Shown here: in pieces, positions 18,903 to 30,631 of the stretch
Layout: each line of letters begins with the position of its first letter
How positions within the stretch are numbered: position 1 is the stretch's first letter
Origin: an uncultured delta proteobacterium
GTDB taxonomy: Bacteria; Desulfobacterota; Desulfobulbia; Desulfobulbales; Desulfocapsaceae
Assembly (NCBI GenBank): GCA_903901335.1
Contig: CAIUQR010000111.1
Location: 1-64,000 of the forward strand
Length of the DNA: 64,000 bases
Direction: 5' to 3'
Made by a program: the position numbers and the translations under genes
Notes under the pieces: model-generated
The model's database searches: none
Told to the model about the DNA's origin: nothing
What the model saw: the letters and a program-made list of their open reading frames with translations, nothing else

Positions 18903-21383
18903 TCAGGTTGAAGGGAGCATTCCCGTCTGTTGAACGGGGAACGGCACCGATCTCCCGGTCTTCAGGTCATAGGCGGTGCGGGTTATGATCTCGTCCTTCA
19001 TCGCATCGTTCAGGTCCTTGAAGTAGGCGGAATAACCGGAAACCCGGACCAGGAGTTCCGGATAGTTTTCCGGATGCGCCTTGGCGTCGATCAACATCTC
19101 GTAGGACATGATGTTGAACTGGATATGCAGGCCGCCTGTCCGGAAATAGGACTCGATGGCCTGGCTGAACTTCTGCAGATCGTCTTTGTCTTTGATGGCG
19201 GAATACTTCAAGTTAAAGGCCTCGCCGCCGGGGATATGCAGCGGGTTTATCCCGCCTACCGCATTGAGGCAGGGGGCAAGCTCGGAGGCGGCCTGCGAGA
19301 CCGGGGTGATGCCGCTAGCAAAGATCCGGTAAGCCTTCCTGCCGTTCGGCAACGCCCCGGAGAGTTTTCCCTGGCCTGCGTGGTTGGTCATGGTCCAGTA
19401 GGCGGGACGGTATCTGCCGCCGCGGTAGTTCGTATACCCCTGGTAGGTCTGATAGAGAAACTGGAGCAGGTTGTGCGAGTTCTTGACGGCTATCGGGTCT
19501 TCGGAGCCGTATTTGGGGGCACGGTTTACCAGGTAGGCGTGCAGTGCAGCGTCACCCTCGAAGTCTCTTTTCATCGCAGCCAGCAGTTCCGGGAAGGTAC
19601 ATCTGCGGTCGATAAACACCCCCTTCTCGATGGCGTTGAGGGAGTCGACCGTATCGGCAAAGCCGATGTGGGTCGCACCTGAGGAATTATAACGGGCTCC
19701 GCCGAAGATGAGGTCTTGGCCGTTTTCCATCGGGCCTTCGAAGAGCGCCGACAGCAGCGGTGTCGGCAGAAACCCCTGATGGGTCCTGCCCATCATCTCG
19801 TTGAGCTGGACCGCCTCGCCGATCAGCCAGCGCAGCTGGGTCTTGAAGGCCACCCAGAATTGCTCGAAGGTCGCAAATGATGCGGCCGTCCCGGTGGCGG
19901 GGCCGATCTGTTCGTCGCCCGTTATCGGCCGTGTGCCGTTGTACAGGGCGAGTTCGAGGGCAGAGACTAAATTCAGCATGATCGAGCTGGAGGCGTCGTA
20001 GCTGCGGCCCGAGGCCGAAAGCTCGACGCAGCCGATGATTGCGTAATCCCTGGCGTCCTTTGTCGCTATCCCCTGGTTTTCAAGCGTCTTAATCGCGGCG
20101 ATGTCGTTATAAAAGGCCGGCACCGATTTTGTGCTGGCGATGACCTCGGCGACCCGGTCCCGGTAACGGTCGCTGTTTATTTCCGGATGATACCGGGCGT
20201 TCATACTCGGGTCGCGGGTCTTCAGAAGTTCGGTGACCCTGAGCATTATATAGGTGAGGTCATTGACCGCATCCTCTGCATTTTCGTTTATTCCACCCAG
20301 GGTTACTGCCGGTACTGTGCCTGCGCCGCCGAACAGCTCCTCGCCCGTTTCCGGCACGAGATTGGTGTTGTCGTTCAGCTTCAGCCACAGGCAGCCGACC
20401 AACTCCATAGCCTCCTGAATGGTCAGCACGCCGTCCGCAATATCCCGCTGATACCAGGGGAAGAGTATCTGGTCGAGGCGGCCGGGGCTGATGGCCATAT
20501 TGATACTCTCAGCATGGATCGCAATCTGAAGGATCCAGAGGCCGTTTATCGCCTCCCTAAAGGTTCTGGCGGGCCTGGCCGGCACCTGGGCGCAGACCGA
20601 GGCCATGGCCGCAAGGTTTTTCCTCCGGGCCGGGTCCGTTTCCTGTGCGGCCAGCTCTAAAGCCTTGGCACTAAGCCGGGCGGCATAGGCGACAATGCCG
20701 CCCAGCGCGATCTGTATTCCCCGGTAGAAGTCGAGCTGATGAGATTCATCCTGTGAAAGGGATCCTTTTCCCATCAGTTCTTCTTCGTGCCGTGCGGCTT
20801 CCGCTATCAGCCATTCCAGACCACTCTCCAGAGCTATTGCATAACAAGGCACGGTATGGGAGATGGTCCCGGCCTTGCTGGCGATGAAAAAGACAATCCG
20901 CTCGAAGAGCTTCATGCAGGGCGGGTTGCCTTCCCTGGCACGGGTTGCCTCCAGGATGTTCTTCTCCATCCAGTACGGGAAAACGTCGAAATTCAGCACG
21001 TCTGTATCCTCACGGGAGATGAACTGCGGGTTTTTCTCTCTGGTGCTCATGGTGTCGAGTTCGGGCCAGATGGTAAGGCCCGTCAGCTCGGGGTAGACAG
21101 GGGCCCCGAAGGGCTTGGAGGTGGTCGTTCCGGCCAGGAGACTGTCGTCGGGGAAAAGAGGGATCTTGTTGGACAGGAAGTGGTTTACTGCGCGAGCATA
21201 GCGGATCTCCATCGGCTCATCGCGGACTGCCATATCCCGAAGAAAGGTCGTGATATAGTGTGCCCTTTCTATACACACCTCTGTCTTGGCCGAAAGGCTC
21301 TTCTGTCGCAGCGATTTAAGCAGGGGCAGGTTGTTGAGGTCCTGATCCGCAAGTCGGATATCAGTCAAGGTGATTGTTCCCAT
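18903..21383 (-). CDS. Glycyl radical enzyme, eliminase-like, unknown substrate
   Basis: This 826-residue enzyme belongs to the pyruvate formate-lyase superfamily. The thiyl-radical loop reads GCVELSASGRS with Cys452 and Glu454. The C-terminal glycyl loop reads RVSGYSAYF with Gly783. The Cys-x-Glu pattern is shared by eliminases such as glycerol and hydroxyproline dehydratases, choline lyase and isethionate lyase. It differs from the Cys-Cys of pyruvate formate-lyase. An elimination reaction is therefore inferred; the substrate is not. An AGGAG site precedes the ATG. It heads a six-gene operon with an SCP2-like protein and its activase. No microcompartment shell genes are seen. The enzyme would be oxygen-sensitive and cytoplasmic. 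Confidence 0.9.
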   Translation of the reverse strand: MGTITLTDIRLADQDLNNLPLLKSLRQKSLSAKTEVCIERAHYITTFLRDMAVRDEPMEIRYARAVNHFLSNKIPLFPDDSLLAGTTTSKPFGAPVYPELTGLTIWPELDTMSTREKNPQFISREDTDVLNFDVFPYWMEKNILEATRAREGNPPCMKLFERIVFFIASKAGTISHTVPCYAIALESGLEWLIAEAARHEEELMGKGSLSQDESHQLDFYRGIQIALGGIVAYAARLSAKALELAAQETDPARRKNLAAMASVCAQVPARPARTFREAINGLWILQIAIHAESINMAISPGRLDQILFPWYQRDIADGVLTIQEAMELVGCLWLKLNDNTNLVPETGEELFGGAGTVPAVTLGGINENAEDAVNDLTYIMLRVTELLKTRDPSMNARYHPEINSDRYRDRVAEVIASTKSVPAFYNDIAAIKTLENQGIATKDARDYAIIGCVELSASGRSYDASSSIMLNLVSALELALYNGTRPITGDEQIGPATGTAASFATFEQFWVAFKTQLRWLIGEAVQLNEMMGRTHQGFLPTPLLSALFEGPMENGQDLIFGGARYNSSGATHIGFADTVDSLNAIEKGVFIDRRCTFPELLAAMKRDFEGDAALHAYLVNRAPKYGSEDPIAVKNSHNLLQFLYQTYQGYTNYRGGRYRPAYWTMTNHAGQGKLSGALPNGRKAYRIFASGITPVSQAASELAPCLNAVGGINPLHIPGGEAFNLKYSAIKDKDDLQKFSQAIESYFRTGGLHIQFNIMSYEMLIDAKAHPENYPELLVRVSGYSAYFKDLNDAMKDEIITRTAYDLKTGRSVPFPVQQTGMLPST

Positions 21384-21537
21384 ACGTAGGCTCCTGTCAG
21401 GTGATCAGCAGTCGCGTGTTACGGTCTCGAAAAGGTCTGGGGGGAAACCGCATGATTTTTTTATTCGGACTTTTTTTATCGGATGGTATGGAGGGTGGTA
21501 AACAAGGGCCCCGTGCTCCATCCCATGTTCAACCTTC

Positions 21538-21568
21538 AAAAACGTCAACAGCCGAACTCCAGCTGTTG
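21538..21568 (-). terminator. Hairpin terminator after the RND efflux operon
   Basis: On the minus strand CAACAGC and GCTGTTG (21568-21562 and 21552-21546) form a 7-bp stem with a 9-nt loop. Three bases further on comes TTTTT. It lies in the 267-nt gap after the outer-membrane gene and before the glycyl radical gene, so it should separate the two operons. I saw no convincing promoter for the glycyl radical operon between here and 21383. Confidence 0.55.
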
Positions 21569-21650
21569 GTGATTCTACATCTATAATTCAGTCCCTAACA
21601 AAAATCAATCTCTTTCTGCTGCGCTTGGATGAAATTACTATATGGAACGC

Positions 21651-23159
21651 TCACTCGGGCTTCGCCTTTGCCTCTTTGCGACCGTTCCCGTTTTCCTGCG
21701 ATAAAATTGAAGAATCCCATCCCCCTCCGAGCCCCTTTACCAGGAGGCCGCTTGCCACCATGCGCCGGCTGGCGATATCGATTGCCGTCCTTTCGTTGCT
21801 GAGCGAAATTGTCATGGCCGTCACTACATCGAGATAGCTGACTATCCCTTCTTTATACTGATTAAGGCTGATTTTTGCCGATTGGCGTGCGGCCTTAACG
21901 GCTTCATCCTGGATCTGTGCTTCTTCTGCAAGGATTCTGAGTGTGGCCAAGCTGTCCTCGACCTCCTGAAATCCTGTTAATACGGATTGCCGGTAGGTTG
22001 CCACTCCGGCATCGAAGGCCGCTATCGCCTTGTCGGTCTGCGCTCCTCTCAGGCCGGCGTCGAAAACTGTCTCCGCGGCTGTTGTACCGACAGACCAGAA
22101 ACGGCTCGGCCAGACCAGCCATTTTGAAAACTGGGCAGCGTTGAATCCGCCTGATCCATTCAAGGTGATGGCCGGATAGTATGCGGCCTTCGCCACACCT
22201 ATCTCAGCGCTGGCCGCAGCCATACGCCGCTCGGCTGCGGCTATATCGGGACGGCGCTCGAGCAGCTCGGACGGTATGCCGGCAGGAATGTCAGGAGGGG
22301 TTGCAGCAAGCGGAGATACGGCAAGAGAGAACTCCGACGCCGGTTTTCCGATAAGGACCGCTATCGCGTGTTCGAGCTGTGACCGCTGCACAAGCGTATC
22401 GAGGGCCTGAGCCCGGGTCGTATTGAGTTGCGTTTCTGCCTTCAGCACATCTGCCCTTGAAGCTATGCCGCCGGCGTAACGGTTTTTAGTCATATCCAGA
22501 TATTTTTGATATTCAACAACTGTTGCATCCAGCAGTTTTTTTTGCGCATCCAGCGCCCGCAACTGAAAATAATTCTGCACAAGCAAGACCTGCATGCTCA
22601 GTCGCATTGCCGCAAGATCTGCCGAACTAGCCTGGGCGCTCGCCTCACTTGCTTCAACAGCCCGGCGTGTCTTGCCCCAGAGGTCAATCTCCCACGATAC
22701 GCTTCCGGTCAACAGATAATCGGACGTTGTGTTTCTGGTGGAACTGCCGCTGCCCCCTGTCACCTTGTCGGAACGAGACGGCGTGACCGATGTTGTGACT
22801 CCAGGGAACAGGGCCGCTCGCGATGTCTGAACAAGTGCTGTCGCCTGGCGGAACTGGGCCTCAGCTACGGCAATGGTCTGATTGGAAACATTGACCTGTT
22901 CTTCAAGCGCGTTCAACTCGGGATTGTTGTATATCTCCCACCATGCGCCCTTAATGGCGGTATCACCGGGTTCGGCCACCTTCCAGCCTGCATTCTCTTT
23001 GTACGATACAGGTGTGTCGGCTGTCGGTCTGACATAATCGGGACCGACCGCACAGCCGGACAGGACAGTCAGCATTCCGCAGAATATCGATACCAGAAAT
23101 CCGCGGCGATACATACATGAGGAGAGACATTTTATCATATCCATGTAGTTAATTCCCAT
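21651..23159 (-). CDS. RND efflux outer-membrane lipoprotein (OprM/NodT family)
   Basis: This is the outer-membrane channel of a tripartite efflux pump, 502 residues. A lipoprotein signal ends in LSGC, and the mature protein starts CAVGPDYVRP, the hallmark of the NodT/OprM family. Two outer-membrane efflux domains follow, with repeated helical segments such as VSWEIDLWGKTRRAVEAS and the family's ERRPDIAAAERRMAAAS. The start codon is uncertain: 23159 and an internal Met about 15 residues later both keep the signal peptide, and neither has a good ribosome-binding site. It is the last gene of the efflux operon, 66 nt after the second RND gene. Confidence 0.9.
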   Translation of the reverse strand: MGINYMDMIKCLSSCMYRRGFLVSIFCGMLTVLSGCAVGPDYVRPTADTPVSYKENAGWKVAEPGDTAIKGAWWEIYNNPELNALEEQVNVSNQTIAVAEAQFRQATALVQTSRAALFPGVTTSVTPSRSDKVTGGSGSSTRNTTSDYLLTGSVSWEIDLWGKTRRAVEASEASAQASSADLAAMRLSMQVLLVQNYFQLRALDAQKKLLDATVVEYQKYLDMTKNRYAGGIASRADVLKAETQLNTTRAQALDTLVQRSQLEHAIAVLIGKPASEFSLAVSPLAATPPDIPAGIPSELLERRPDIAAAERRMAAASAEIGVAKAAYYPAITLNGSGGFNAAQFSKWLVWPSRFWSVGTTAAETVFDAGLRGAQTDKAIAAFDAGVATYRQSVLTGFQEVEDSLATLRILAEEAQIQDEAVKAARQSAKISLNQYKEGIVSYLDVVTAMTISLSNERTAIDIASRRMVASGLLVKGLGGGWDSSILSQENGNGRKEAKAKPE

Positions 23160-23225
23160 ATCGTTATCTCAGGTGGTGTTTTGTTTTTGTCTATCCAAAA
23201 AACGATTGCCGCGATCAAACCGGCG

Positions 23226-26200
23226 TCAAGTCTGCCAAGACGGCAAATCTCCTTTTCGAGCCGCCCGTTTTCTCTCTACCCATATCCTGAATCTGTCCAT
23301 ATAGAGATAGACCACTGGGGTCGTATAGAGTGTCAGCATCTGGCTGAAGATCAAACCTCCAACTATAGAGATGCCCAGCGGCTGGCGTAATTCGCCCCCG
23401 ACCCCGAGACCGACGGCAAGTGGCAGGGCTCCGAGCAGTGCCGCCATAGTAGTCATCATGATCGGACGAAATCTGAGCATACAGGCCTGAAAGATTGCCT
23501 CCTCCGGCCTGCAGCCGTCTCTGCGCTCGGCCTCGAGGGCAAAATCGACCATCATGATGCCGTTCTTTTTGACGATACCGATAAGCAGGATCATGCCGAT
23601 CATGGCGATGATGCTGAGTTCCGTTTTACACACCATGAGCGCGACCAGGGCACCGACTCCGGCGGAGGGCAGCGTTGAAATAATCGTTATCGGATGGATG
23701 TAGCTCTCATAGAGCACGCCAAGCACGATATAGACCGAAATGAGGGCAGCAAGGATCAGCAACGGCTGGTTGGCCAGAGACGATTGATAGACCTGGGCGG
23801 TGCCCTGGAATGTTCCACGGATGGAAGAGGGCAGGATCATCTTCCGGGTGGCTGCTTGAATGGAGGCGACGGCATCACCCAACGCGGCTCCGGGCGGGAG
23901 ATTGAAAGAAAGCGTAACCGCAGGGAACTGGCCTTGATGAGAGACGGACAGGGCGGTCGGCGCAGGCTCGTAATGAGAGAATGCGCTCAGCGGCACGAGC
24001 GAGCCCTGCGACGACCGTACATACATGTCTCGAAGCGTTTCGGGCCGTTGCCAGTATTGCGGTGCAACCTCCATGACAACGTGATACTGATTGAGCAGGG
24101 TATAGATGATCGAAACCTGCCTCTGGCCGAAGGCGCTGTAGAGCGTGTCGTCTATCATCTGCGTGGAAATGCCCAGGCGCGATGCGGTCGCCCGGTCTAT
24201 CACCAGCAGGGACTGGCTGCCTTTGTCCTGCTGGTCGCTGCTGACGTCGGCAATCCCCGGCAATTTGCGCAATTGCTCTTCGACGCGTGGCGCCCAGGTC
24301 AAGAGTTCTTCCAGATCGTCACCCCGCAGGGTATACTGATATTGGGCGCTGCTCATCCTGCCTCCTACCCTCAGGTCCTGCACCGCCTGCAGGAAGGCCG
24401 GGGCCCCAGGCACACTTGCCAGTTTTTTGCGAAGTCTTCCAATCACCTGATCGGCGCTCAACTTGCGTTCTGCCAGGGGCTTTAAAGCGATGAACATCCT
24501 GGCGGTATTTTTCGTCGATCCGCCGCCGCTGAAGGCGGCAACGGTTTCGACCGCCGGATCGGCCTGAATGATGTCGACTACGGCCTTCAGCTTTTTGCTC
24601 ATGGCCTGAAAGGAGATGTCCTGCGAGGCCAGTATGGAACCCGTCAGCCGTCCGGTGTCCTGCTGCGGAAAGAGACCAGTGGGGATGATCGTGAATAAAA
24701 CGACATTGATCACAACCGTCAGGAGCGTCAGAGAAATCATAAGACGCGGATGCTGCAGCGCCCACTTCAGGCTCGATTCATACCGGCTGTGCAACCATTG
24801 GAAGGCATGCTCGCTCTTTCTATATAATCGGCCGTGTTCGCTTTCTTTTGTACTCTTCAGCAGCCGTGCGCACATCATCGGTGTCGTCGTCAGCGAGACA
24901 ATGAGCGAGATCATGATGGCTGCCGACAGGGTAACGGCAAATTCCCGGAAAAGACGGCCCATCATCCCGCCCATCAGCAGGATCGGCAGAAAGACCGCAA
25001 CCAGGGATATACTGATGGACAGGACGGTAAAGCCGATCTCTTTGGCACCAAGAAAAGCAGCCTCCCCTGCAGGCATGCCCTTTTCCATATGGCGGGTTAT
25101 GTTTTCGAGCACCACTATGGCGTCATCGACGACAAAACCGGTGGCGATCGTGAGCGCCATCAGTGAAAGATTGTCCAGGCTGTAGTTGAAAAGATACATG
25201 ACGGAGAAGGTACCGATCAGCGAAACCGGCACTGCAATAGCCGGTATCAGTGTGGCTCTGACATTTCTTAAAAAAGCAAACACCACCAGTATCACCAGTA
25301 TTGCTGATATAACAAGGGTTATCTCGACATGTTGCAGTGAAGCGCGGATCGTAGGTGTCCGGTCATTGACCACGGACAACTTGACTGCGCCGGGCAGTGA
25401 GGCCTCGAACCGGGGCAGCAGGGCGAGCACCCTGTCGACGGTCTCGATGATATTGGCACCGGGTTGTCTGAATATAATCACCATGACCGCAGGCTTCCCA
25501 TTGACAAGCCCGGCATTCTGGGTGTCTTCGACCGAATCCTGCACATCCGCCACATCTGCCAGGCGCACGGCCGCTCCCGATCTGTAAGCGATGATCAATG
25601 GTTTGTATTCACTGGCCTTATAGAGCTGGTCATTGGTTCGTATCTCCCAGGTCCGCGAGTCATCGGCCAGCTGACCTTTGGGCTTATTGGCATTCGTAGC
25701 GCTCAGAGCGCTGCCGACCTCGTTCAGCCCTATGCCGTATTTATTCAGGGCGGTCGGATTCAATTCAACCCGGACAGACGGCAGTGAGCTGCCGCCGACC
25801 AGCACCTGACCGACGCCTTCGACCTGCGAAAGCTTCTGGGCCAGGATGGTCGAAGCGGCATCATACATCATCTCTCTCTTGCTTGTATCGGAGGTAAGAG
25901 CCAGGATCAGCACCGGTGCATCGGCGGGATTAACCTTGCGGTATCTGGGATTACCGGGCAGGTTGGCGGGCAGGTTGGACCTGGCCGCATTTATCGAGGC
26001 CTGAACATCCCGCGCCGCGCCGTCTATATCGCGGTTGAGTTCGAACTGCATGGTGATCGAGGTGCTGCCCAGCCCGCTGACCGATGTCATTTCGGTTACG
26101 CCCGCAATATGCGCAAACTGGCGCTCCAGTGGTGCTGCAACCGAGGTTGCCATTGTCTCTGGGCTGGCCCCCGGCAGCGACGCGGATACGGAGATGGTTG

Positions 26201-26327
26201 GGAAATCGACCTGCGGCAGTGGAGAGACAGGGAGAGTTTTTAAGGCAATCAGACCCGAAAGAACAAGACCGATTGTCAGCAGTGTCGTTGCAACTGGTCT
26301 TCGTATAAAGGGCGCGGAGATATTCAT
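23226..26327 (-). CDS. RND multidrug efflux pump subunit, MdtC-like
   Basis: This 1033-residue inner-membrane proton-drug antiporter belongs to the HAE1 RND family. The N-terminal helix is followed by the porter-domain phrase [16 protein letters not shown]4 carries the proton-relay pair in [12 protein letters not shown]. The C-terminal half repeats the fold, with [15 protein letters not shown] and [21 protein letters not shown]. The ATG overlaps the stop of the preceding RND gene (ATGA), so the two are translationally coupled. In MdtBC pumps two different RND subunits form a mixed trimer; the tandem pair here suggests the same. Substrates cannot be assigned. Confidence 0.92.
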   Translation of the reverse strand: MNISAPFIRRPVATTLLTIGLVLSGLIALKTLPVSPLPQVDFPTISVSASLPGASPETMATSVAAPLERQFAHIAGVTEMTSVSGLGSTSITMQFELNRDIDGAARDVQASINAARSNLPANLPGNPRYRKVNPADAPVLILALTSDTSKREMMYDAASTILAQKLSQVEGVGQVLVGGSSLPSVRVELNPTALNKYGIGLNEVGSALSATNANKPKGQLADDSRTWEIRTNDQLYKASEYKPLIIAYRSGAAVRLADVADVQDSVEDTQNAGLVNGKPAVMVIIFRQPGANIIETVDRVLALLPRFEASLPGAVKLSVVNDRTPTIRASLQHVEITLVISAILVILVVFAFLRNVRATLIPAIAVPVSLIGTFSVMYLFNYSLDNLSLMALTIATGFVVDDAIVVLENITRHMEKGMPAGEAAFLGAKEIGFTVLSISISLVAVFLPILLMGGMMGRLFREFAVTLSAAIMISLIVSLTTTPMMCARLLKSTKESEHGRLYRKSEHAFQWLHSRYESSLKWALQHPRLMISLTLLTVVINVVLFTIIPTGLFPQQDTGRLTGSILASQDISFQAMSKKLKAVVDIIQADPAVETVAAFSGGGSTKNTARMFIALKPLAERKLSADQVIGRLRKKLASVPGAPAFLQAVQDLRVGGRMSSAQYQYTLRGDDLEELLTWAPRVEEQLRKLPGIADVSSDQQDKGSQSLLVIDRATASRLGISTQMIDDTLYSAFGQRQVSIIYTLLNQYHVVMEVAPQYWQRPETLRDMYVRSSQGSLVPLSAFSHYEPAPTALSVSHQGQFPAVTLSFNLPPGAALGDAVASIQAATRKMILPSSIRGTFQGTAQVYQSSLANQPLLILAALISVYIVLGVLYESYIHPITIISTLPSAGVGALVALMVCKTELSIIAMIGMILLIGIVKKNGIMMVDFALEAERRDGCRPEEAIFQACMLRFRPIMMTTMAALLGALPLAVGLGVGGELRQPLGISIVGGLIFSQMLTLYTTPVVYLYMDRFRIWVERKRAARKGDLPSWQT

Positions 26328-29300
26328 TGCTTGCCGGAACCGGATGGCTTTCTCCCGCTGAATCGCCCGGCCAGACGATCAAACCAGAGATAGATGACGG
26401 GGGTCGTGTATAAAGTCAGGACCTGACTGATAATAAGACCTCCGATAATAGAGATACCGAGTGGATGCCGGAGCTCGGAGCCCATGCCTGTACCGAGAGC
26501 GAGCGGCACCGCTGCCAGCAGAGCGGCCATGGTGGTCATCATGATGGGACGGAACCGCAGCAGGCAGGCCTGATAGATCGCATCGACTGCGGGCATGCCA
26601 TCCTTCCGTTCAGCATCGAGGGCGAAGTCGACCATCATAATGCCGTTTTTCTTGACGATGCCGATCAGCAGAATAATACCGATCAAGGCGATAACACTGA
26701 ACTCGGTCCGGCAGAGGATCAGCGCCAAAAGCGCGCCTACACCTGCCGACGGCAGCGTCGACAGGATGGTGATGGGATGGATATAGCTCTCGTAAAGAAC
26801 GCCCAGCACTATGTAAACCGTGATCAGCGCAGCAAGGATAAGCCATGATTCATTGGCGAGCGATGACTTGAAGGCCTGCGCCGTCCCCTGAAAGCTGCCA
26901 CGAATACTGGCAGGCATACCCAGCTCTTTCGAGGTGGTTTCTATGCCCTTGACAGCGTCGCCCAGCGATGCGCCGGGTGCCAGATTAAACGAGAGCGTGT
27001 TGGCGGGGAATTGTCCCTGGTGACTGATGATGAGATGTCCGGTGGTCTCGGTGGCCATGCTGATGGCCGAGAGCGGCACCTGCCCGCCGCTCGTCCCTCG
27101 GATAAATATGTTTTTTAACTTGTCGGGGGTCTGTCTGAATTCGGGCATCACCTCAAGAACAACCCGGTACTGGTTCAACTGTGTAAACATCGTCGATACC
27201 TGCCGCTGCCCAAAGGCATCATAGAGCGTATCATCGATCATCTGCGGCGTGATGCCGAGCCGGGAGGCCGTGTTCCGGTCGATGGAGAGCGAGACCTGCA
27301 GACCCTGGTCCTGCTGGTCGCTGCTGACATCGCGCAACTCGGGCAGCTTACGCAAGGAATCCACAAGCCTGGGGGTCCAGGCATTCAGTTCTTTGATATC
27401 GGGGTCTTCGAGGCTGTACTGGTATTGGGTCTTGCTCACCCGGCTCTCGACGGTCAGATCCTGCACCGGCTGCATGAAAAGGCTAATGCCCTGGAGCTTT
27501 TCGATCTCGGGCTGCAGGCGATGTATGACCCCGGGAGCATCGAGTCCTCGCTCTGAGGGAGGTTTCAGGTTGATCAGGACCCTGCCGGTATTGAGCGTGG
27601 TGTTGGTTCCGTCGACACCGATGAACGATGATAAACTTTGAACTGCGGGATCCTGAAGAATCACCTTCGCCAGGGCCTGCTGTCTTTCAGCCATAGCGGT
27701 AAATGAGGTCCATTGCGGCGCCTCGGAGATGCCGAGAATAATGCCGGTGTCCTGCACCGGGAAGAAACCCTTCGGTATCCAGATGTAGAGAAGCACCGTG
27801 CAGACGAGGGTGCCGGCCGCGACCATCAGGGTCGCCGTCTGCCGGCGCAATACCCATCTGAGTGTCGTGCCGTAAAACTCGATGATCCTGTCAAACATCT
27901 CCTGGGATCTCCGGAAGAGTCGGTTATGATTTTCTGTCGACTGCTGCTTCAGGAGTTTGGCGCACATCATCGGGGTCAGGGTCAGCGAGACCACGGCCGA
28001 GATGACGATGGTCACGCCGAGGGTGATTGCGAATTCACGAAAGAGCCTGCCGACCACATCGCCCATAAAGAGCAGCGGTATCAGTACCGCAACCAGAGAG
28101 ATGGTAAGCGACATGATCGTAAAAGCAATCTGCTCCGATCCCTTCAGGGCCGCCTCAAGAGGCGATTCACCCTGTTCGATGTAGCGGCTGATATTCTCGA
28201 TCATGACGATCGCATCGTCGACGACAAAACCGGTGGCGATCGTCAGGGCCATCAGGGTAAGGTTGTTCAGGCTGAAGCCCAGGAGATACATAACCCCGAA
28301 GGTGCCAACGATGGACAAGGGCACCGCAATACTCGGTATCGATGTGGCGGCAGCATTGCGCAGAAAGAGAAAAATAACCATCACGACCAGGACAACGGCC
28401 AGCATCAGCTCGAACTGGACGTCCTCCACTGAGGTCCTGATGGTCGTGGTCCTGTCGGTGAGGATCGAGACCTTGACGGAGGACGGCAGGGACTGCTCGA
28501 TCTGCGGCAGCAGCTTTTTGATTCTGTCCACGACCTCGATGACATTGGAGCCGGGCTGTCTCTGAATATTGACGATCACGGCAGGGTCTTCGTTCATCCA
28601 TGCCGCCTGTTTAATATTTTCGGCATCATCGACAACTGCTGCCACGTCGGAGAGCAGGACCGGGGCTCCGTTACGGTAGGCCATAACCAGCGGTTTATAG
28701 TCCTTGCTCGACAGCAGCTGGTCATTGGCGCCGATGATCGATGACTGTCTGGGGCCGTCGAAGCCCCCCTTGGCCGAGTTGACATTGGCGGCCTGCAGAG
28801 CGGTCCGCAGGTCCTCAAGCGTCAGTCCGTAGGCGGCAAGCGTCGTAGGGTTGGCCTGCACGCGTACGGCCGGCCTTTGCCCGCCGCTGATGGTGACGAG
28901 GCCTACGCCGGACAACTGCGAGATCTTCTGGGCAAGCCGGGTATCGGCAAGGTCTTCGATCTGCGGCAGCGGCATGGTCTTTGAGGTCAGAGCCAGGGTG
29001 ATGACCGGCGCATCGGCGGGATTTACCTTGCTGTAGACCGGCGGATTCGGCAGATCCCGCGGCAGGAAGGTGCCCGAGGCATTGATGGCCGCCTGCACCT
29101 CCTGTTCGGCCACATCGAGGCTCAGGTCCAGGCTGAACTGGAGCGTGATAACGGAGCTGCCTCCCGAGCTGGTCGAGGTCATCTGCCGCAGTCCGGGCAT
29201 CTGTCCGAACTGCCTTTCCAGCGGAGCAGTGATGGAAGACGAGGCAACATCCGGGCTTGCACCCGGATAAAAGGTTGCGACCTGGATGGTCGGATAATCG

Positions 29301-29419
29301 ACCTGCGGCAGGGCCGAGACCGGCAGCTGAAGGTAGGCAATGGCGCCGGCGAGCAGGAGGGCGACCATGATCAGGGAGGTCGCAACCGGCCGCAGGATAA
29401 AGATACGCGAAGGGTTCAT
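26324..29419 (-). CDS. RND multidrug efflux pump subunit, MdtB-like
   Basis: This 1031-residue RND protein is clearly a paralogue of the next gene. [14 protein letters not shown] is at the N-terminus, the proton-relay pair lies in [13 protein letters not shown], and the second half contains [19 protein letters not shown] and [17 protein letters not shown]. It begins on the base after the stop of the membrane fusion gene, which implies tight coupling. Its expected role is one part of the asymmetric MdtB/MdtC-type trimer in the inner membrane. Confidence 0.92.
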   Translation of the reverse strand: MNPSRIFILRPVATSLIMVALLLAGAIAYLQLPVSALPQVDYPTIQVATFYPGASPDVASSSITAPLERQFGQMPGLRQMTSTSSGGSSVITLQFSLDLSLDVAEQEVQAAINASGTFLPRDLPNPPVYSKVNPADAPVITLALTSKTMPLPQIEDLADTRLAQKISQLSGVGLVTISGGQRPAVRVQANPTTLAAYGLTLEDLRTALQAANVNSAKGGFDGPRQSSIIGANDQLLSSKDYKPLVMAYRNGAPVLLSDVAAVVDDAENIKQAAWMNEDPAVIVNIQRQPGSNVIEVVDRIKKLLPQIEQSLPSSVKVSILTDRTTTIRTSVEDVQFELMLAVVLVVMVIFLFLRNAAATSIPSIAVPLSIVGTFGVMYLLGFSLNNLTLMALTIATGFVVDDAIVMIENISRYIEQGESPLEAALKGSEQIAFTIMSLTISLVAVLIPLLFMGDVVGRLFREFAITLGVTIVISAVVSLTLTPMMCAKLLKQQSTENHNRLFRRSQEMFDRIIEFYGTTLRWVLRRQTATLMVAAGTLVCTVLLYIWIPKGFFPVQDTGIILGISEAPQWTSFTAMAERQQALAKVILQDPAVQSLSSFIGVDGTNTTLNTGRVLINLKPPSERGLDAPGVIHRLQPEIEKLQGISLFMQPVQDLTVESRVSKTQYQYSLEDPDIKELNAWTPRLVDSLRKLPELRDVSSDQQDQGLQVSLSIDRNTASRLGITPQMIDDTLYDAFGQRQVSTMFTQLNQYRVVLEVMPEFRQTPDKLKNIFIRGTSGGQVPLSAISMATETTGHLIISHQGQFPANTLSFNLAPGASLGDAVKGIETTSKELGMPASIRGSFQGTAQAFKSSLANESWLILAALITVYIVLGVLYESYIHPITILSTLPSAGVGALLALILCRTEFSVIALIGIILLIGIVKKNGIMMVDFALDAERKDGMPAVDAIYQACLLRFRPIMMTTMAALLAAVPLALGTGMGSELRHPLGISIIGGLIISQVLTLYTTPVIYLWFDRLAGRFSGRKPSGSGKQ

Positions 29420-30631
29420 CTATCTGGCCTTGCTGCCCGTATTCTGCTGATCAGCCTGACCCGGCAGATCGACTTTGCTGCCCTCACGCAGTTTGTCGGC
29501 GCCTTCGACTACGACCATCTCTCCTGCAGTCAGACCTTCTTCGACAGAGACTTCATCGCCGTCGGCAGGTCCGAGCTTTATGGATCTGACCGAGGAGGTC
29601 ATGTCGGGTTTTATGGTATAGACGAAGGCCCCCTTTTGCCCGCGCTGCACGGCGGCCTGAGGGATTATGATTGCATCTTTTCTGGTATCGAGCAGAAGCT
29701 TTGCGTTCACAAACTGGTTCGGGAAGAGTTCATTGCCGCTGTTCGGGAACAGGGCCTTGAGCTTGACTGTGCCTGTCGTCGGATCGATCTGGTTATCGAT
29801 AGTCAATAAATATCCGGTCGTTATCTTGCGCAATTGGGCGCGGTCGTAGGCCTCGACAGCGATGGGTTCCTTTTCCTTCAGTTTATCCACAACGGCTGGA
29901 ACGCTGTCTTCAGGGATGGAAAAGAGGACCGTTATCGGCTGCAGCTGGGTAATGACTGCCAATCCGTTGGTATCATTGGCGTGAATGATATTGCCGGTGT
30001 CCACGAGACGCAGACCTATCCTGCCCGATAAGGGTGAGGTGATACGGCAATAGATGAGCTGCAGTTTCGCGTTTTCGACTGTTCCCTGGTCGATCTTTAC
30101 CGTGCCCTCATACTGCCGCACCAGGGCCTCCTGGGTGTCGAGCTGCTGCCTGGCTATTGAATCCTGCTCTATCAGGACCTTGTATCGTTTGTGGTCGAGC
30201 CGTGCATTATCAAGCAGGGCCTGGTCCCGGAGGAGTTGCCCTTCCGCCTGTTGCAACTGCACCTCGAACGGACGCGGATCAATTTCCGCCAGCAGAGAGC
30301 CTACGCCAACGGTCTGACCCTCCTGAAAATGGACCTTCATAAGCTGGCCGTCAACGCGGCTCTTGACGCTTACCGTATTCAGGGGCAGAACCGACCCGAG
30401 CCCGGTGATATAGACGTTAAGATCACCCTGTCTGGCTGCTGTAGTAACTACCGAGGTGCTCTGCGGCCGCATCTGTTTTGATGATTTTGGCTCGGCGAAC
30501 CCTGTTGCAACATTCATCATCGGCAGAGCAACGATGATGAAAGCGGCGAGTAGCCATTTCGGAGTTCTCTTCGCGCGCTCAGTTCTATCCCTTGGGGATA
30601 TGCCTATCATTTTCGTAATCCCGGCTGCCAT
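29420..30631 (-). CDS. RND efflux membrane fusion protein, MdtA-like
   Basis: This periplasmic adaptor links the RND pump to the outer-membrane channel. It has 403 residues, with an N-terminal membrane anchor around residues 26-45 ([21 protein letters not shown]). The biotinyl-lipoyl half-motifs follow: [17 protein letters not shown]...EGQTV and, later, [13 protein letters not shown]. The helical hairpin ([18 protein letters not shown]) sits between them. AGGAAA precedes the ATG. It is the first gene of the operon: adaptor, two RND subunits, outer-membrane channel. No regulator gene lies directly beside it. Confidence 0.92.
   Translation of the reverse strand: MAAGITKMIGISPRDRTERAKRTPKWLLAAFIIVALPMMNVATGFAEPKSSKQMRPQSTSVVTTAARQGDLNVYITGLGSVLPLNTVSVKSRVDGQLMKVHFQEGQTVGVGSLLAEIDPRPFEVQLQQAEGQLLRDQALLDNARLDHKRYKVLIEQDSIARQQLDTQEALVRQYEGTVKIDQGTVENAKLQLIYCRITSPLSGRIGLRLVDTGNIIHANDTNGLAVITQLQPITVLFSIPEDSVPAVVDKLKEKEPIAVEAYDRAQLRKITTGYLLTIDNQIDPTTGTVKLKALFPNSGNELFPNQFVNAKLLLDTRKDAIIIPQAAVQRGQKGAFVYTIKPDMTSSVRSIKLGPADGDEVSVEEGLTAGEMVVVEGADKLREGSKVDLPGQADQQNTGSKAR

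Noticed and set aside
21384-21537. FNR or sigma-54 site for the glycyl radical operon
   Set aside because: No TTGAT-N4-ATCAA or TGGCAC-N5-TTGC match was found; the operon's promoter remains unidentified.
23226-29419. Tandem RND genes as a recent duplication
   Set aside because: The two proteins share fold and motifs but differ throughout, as in the long-established MdtB/MdtC pair.
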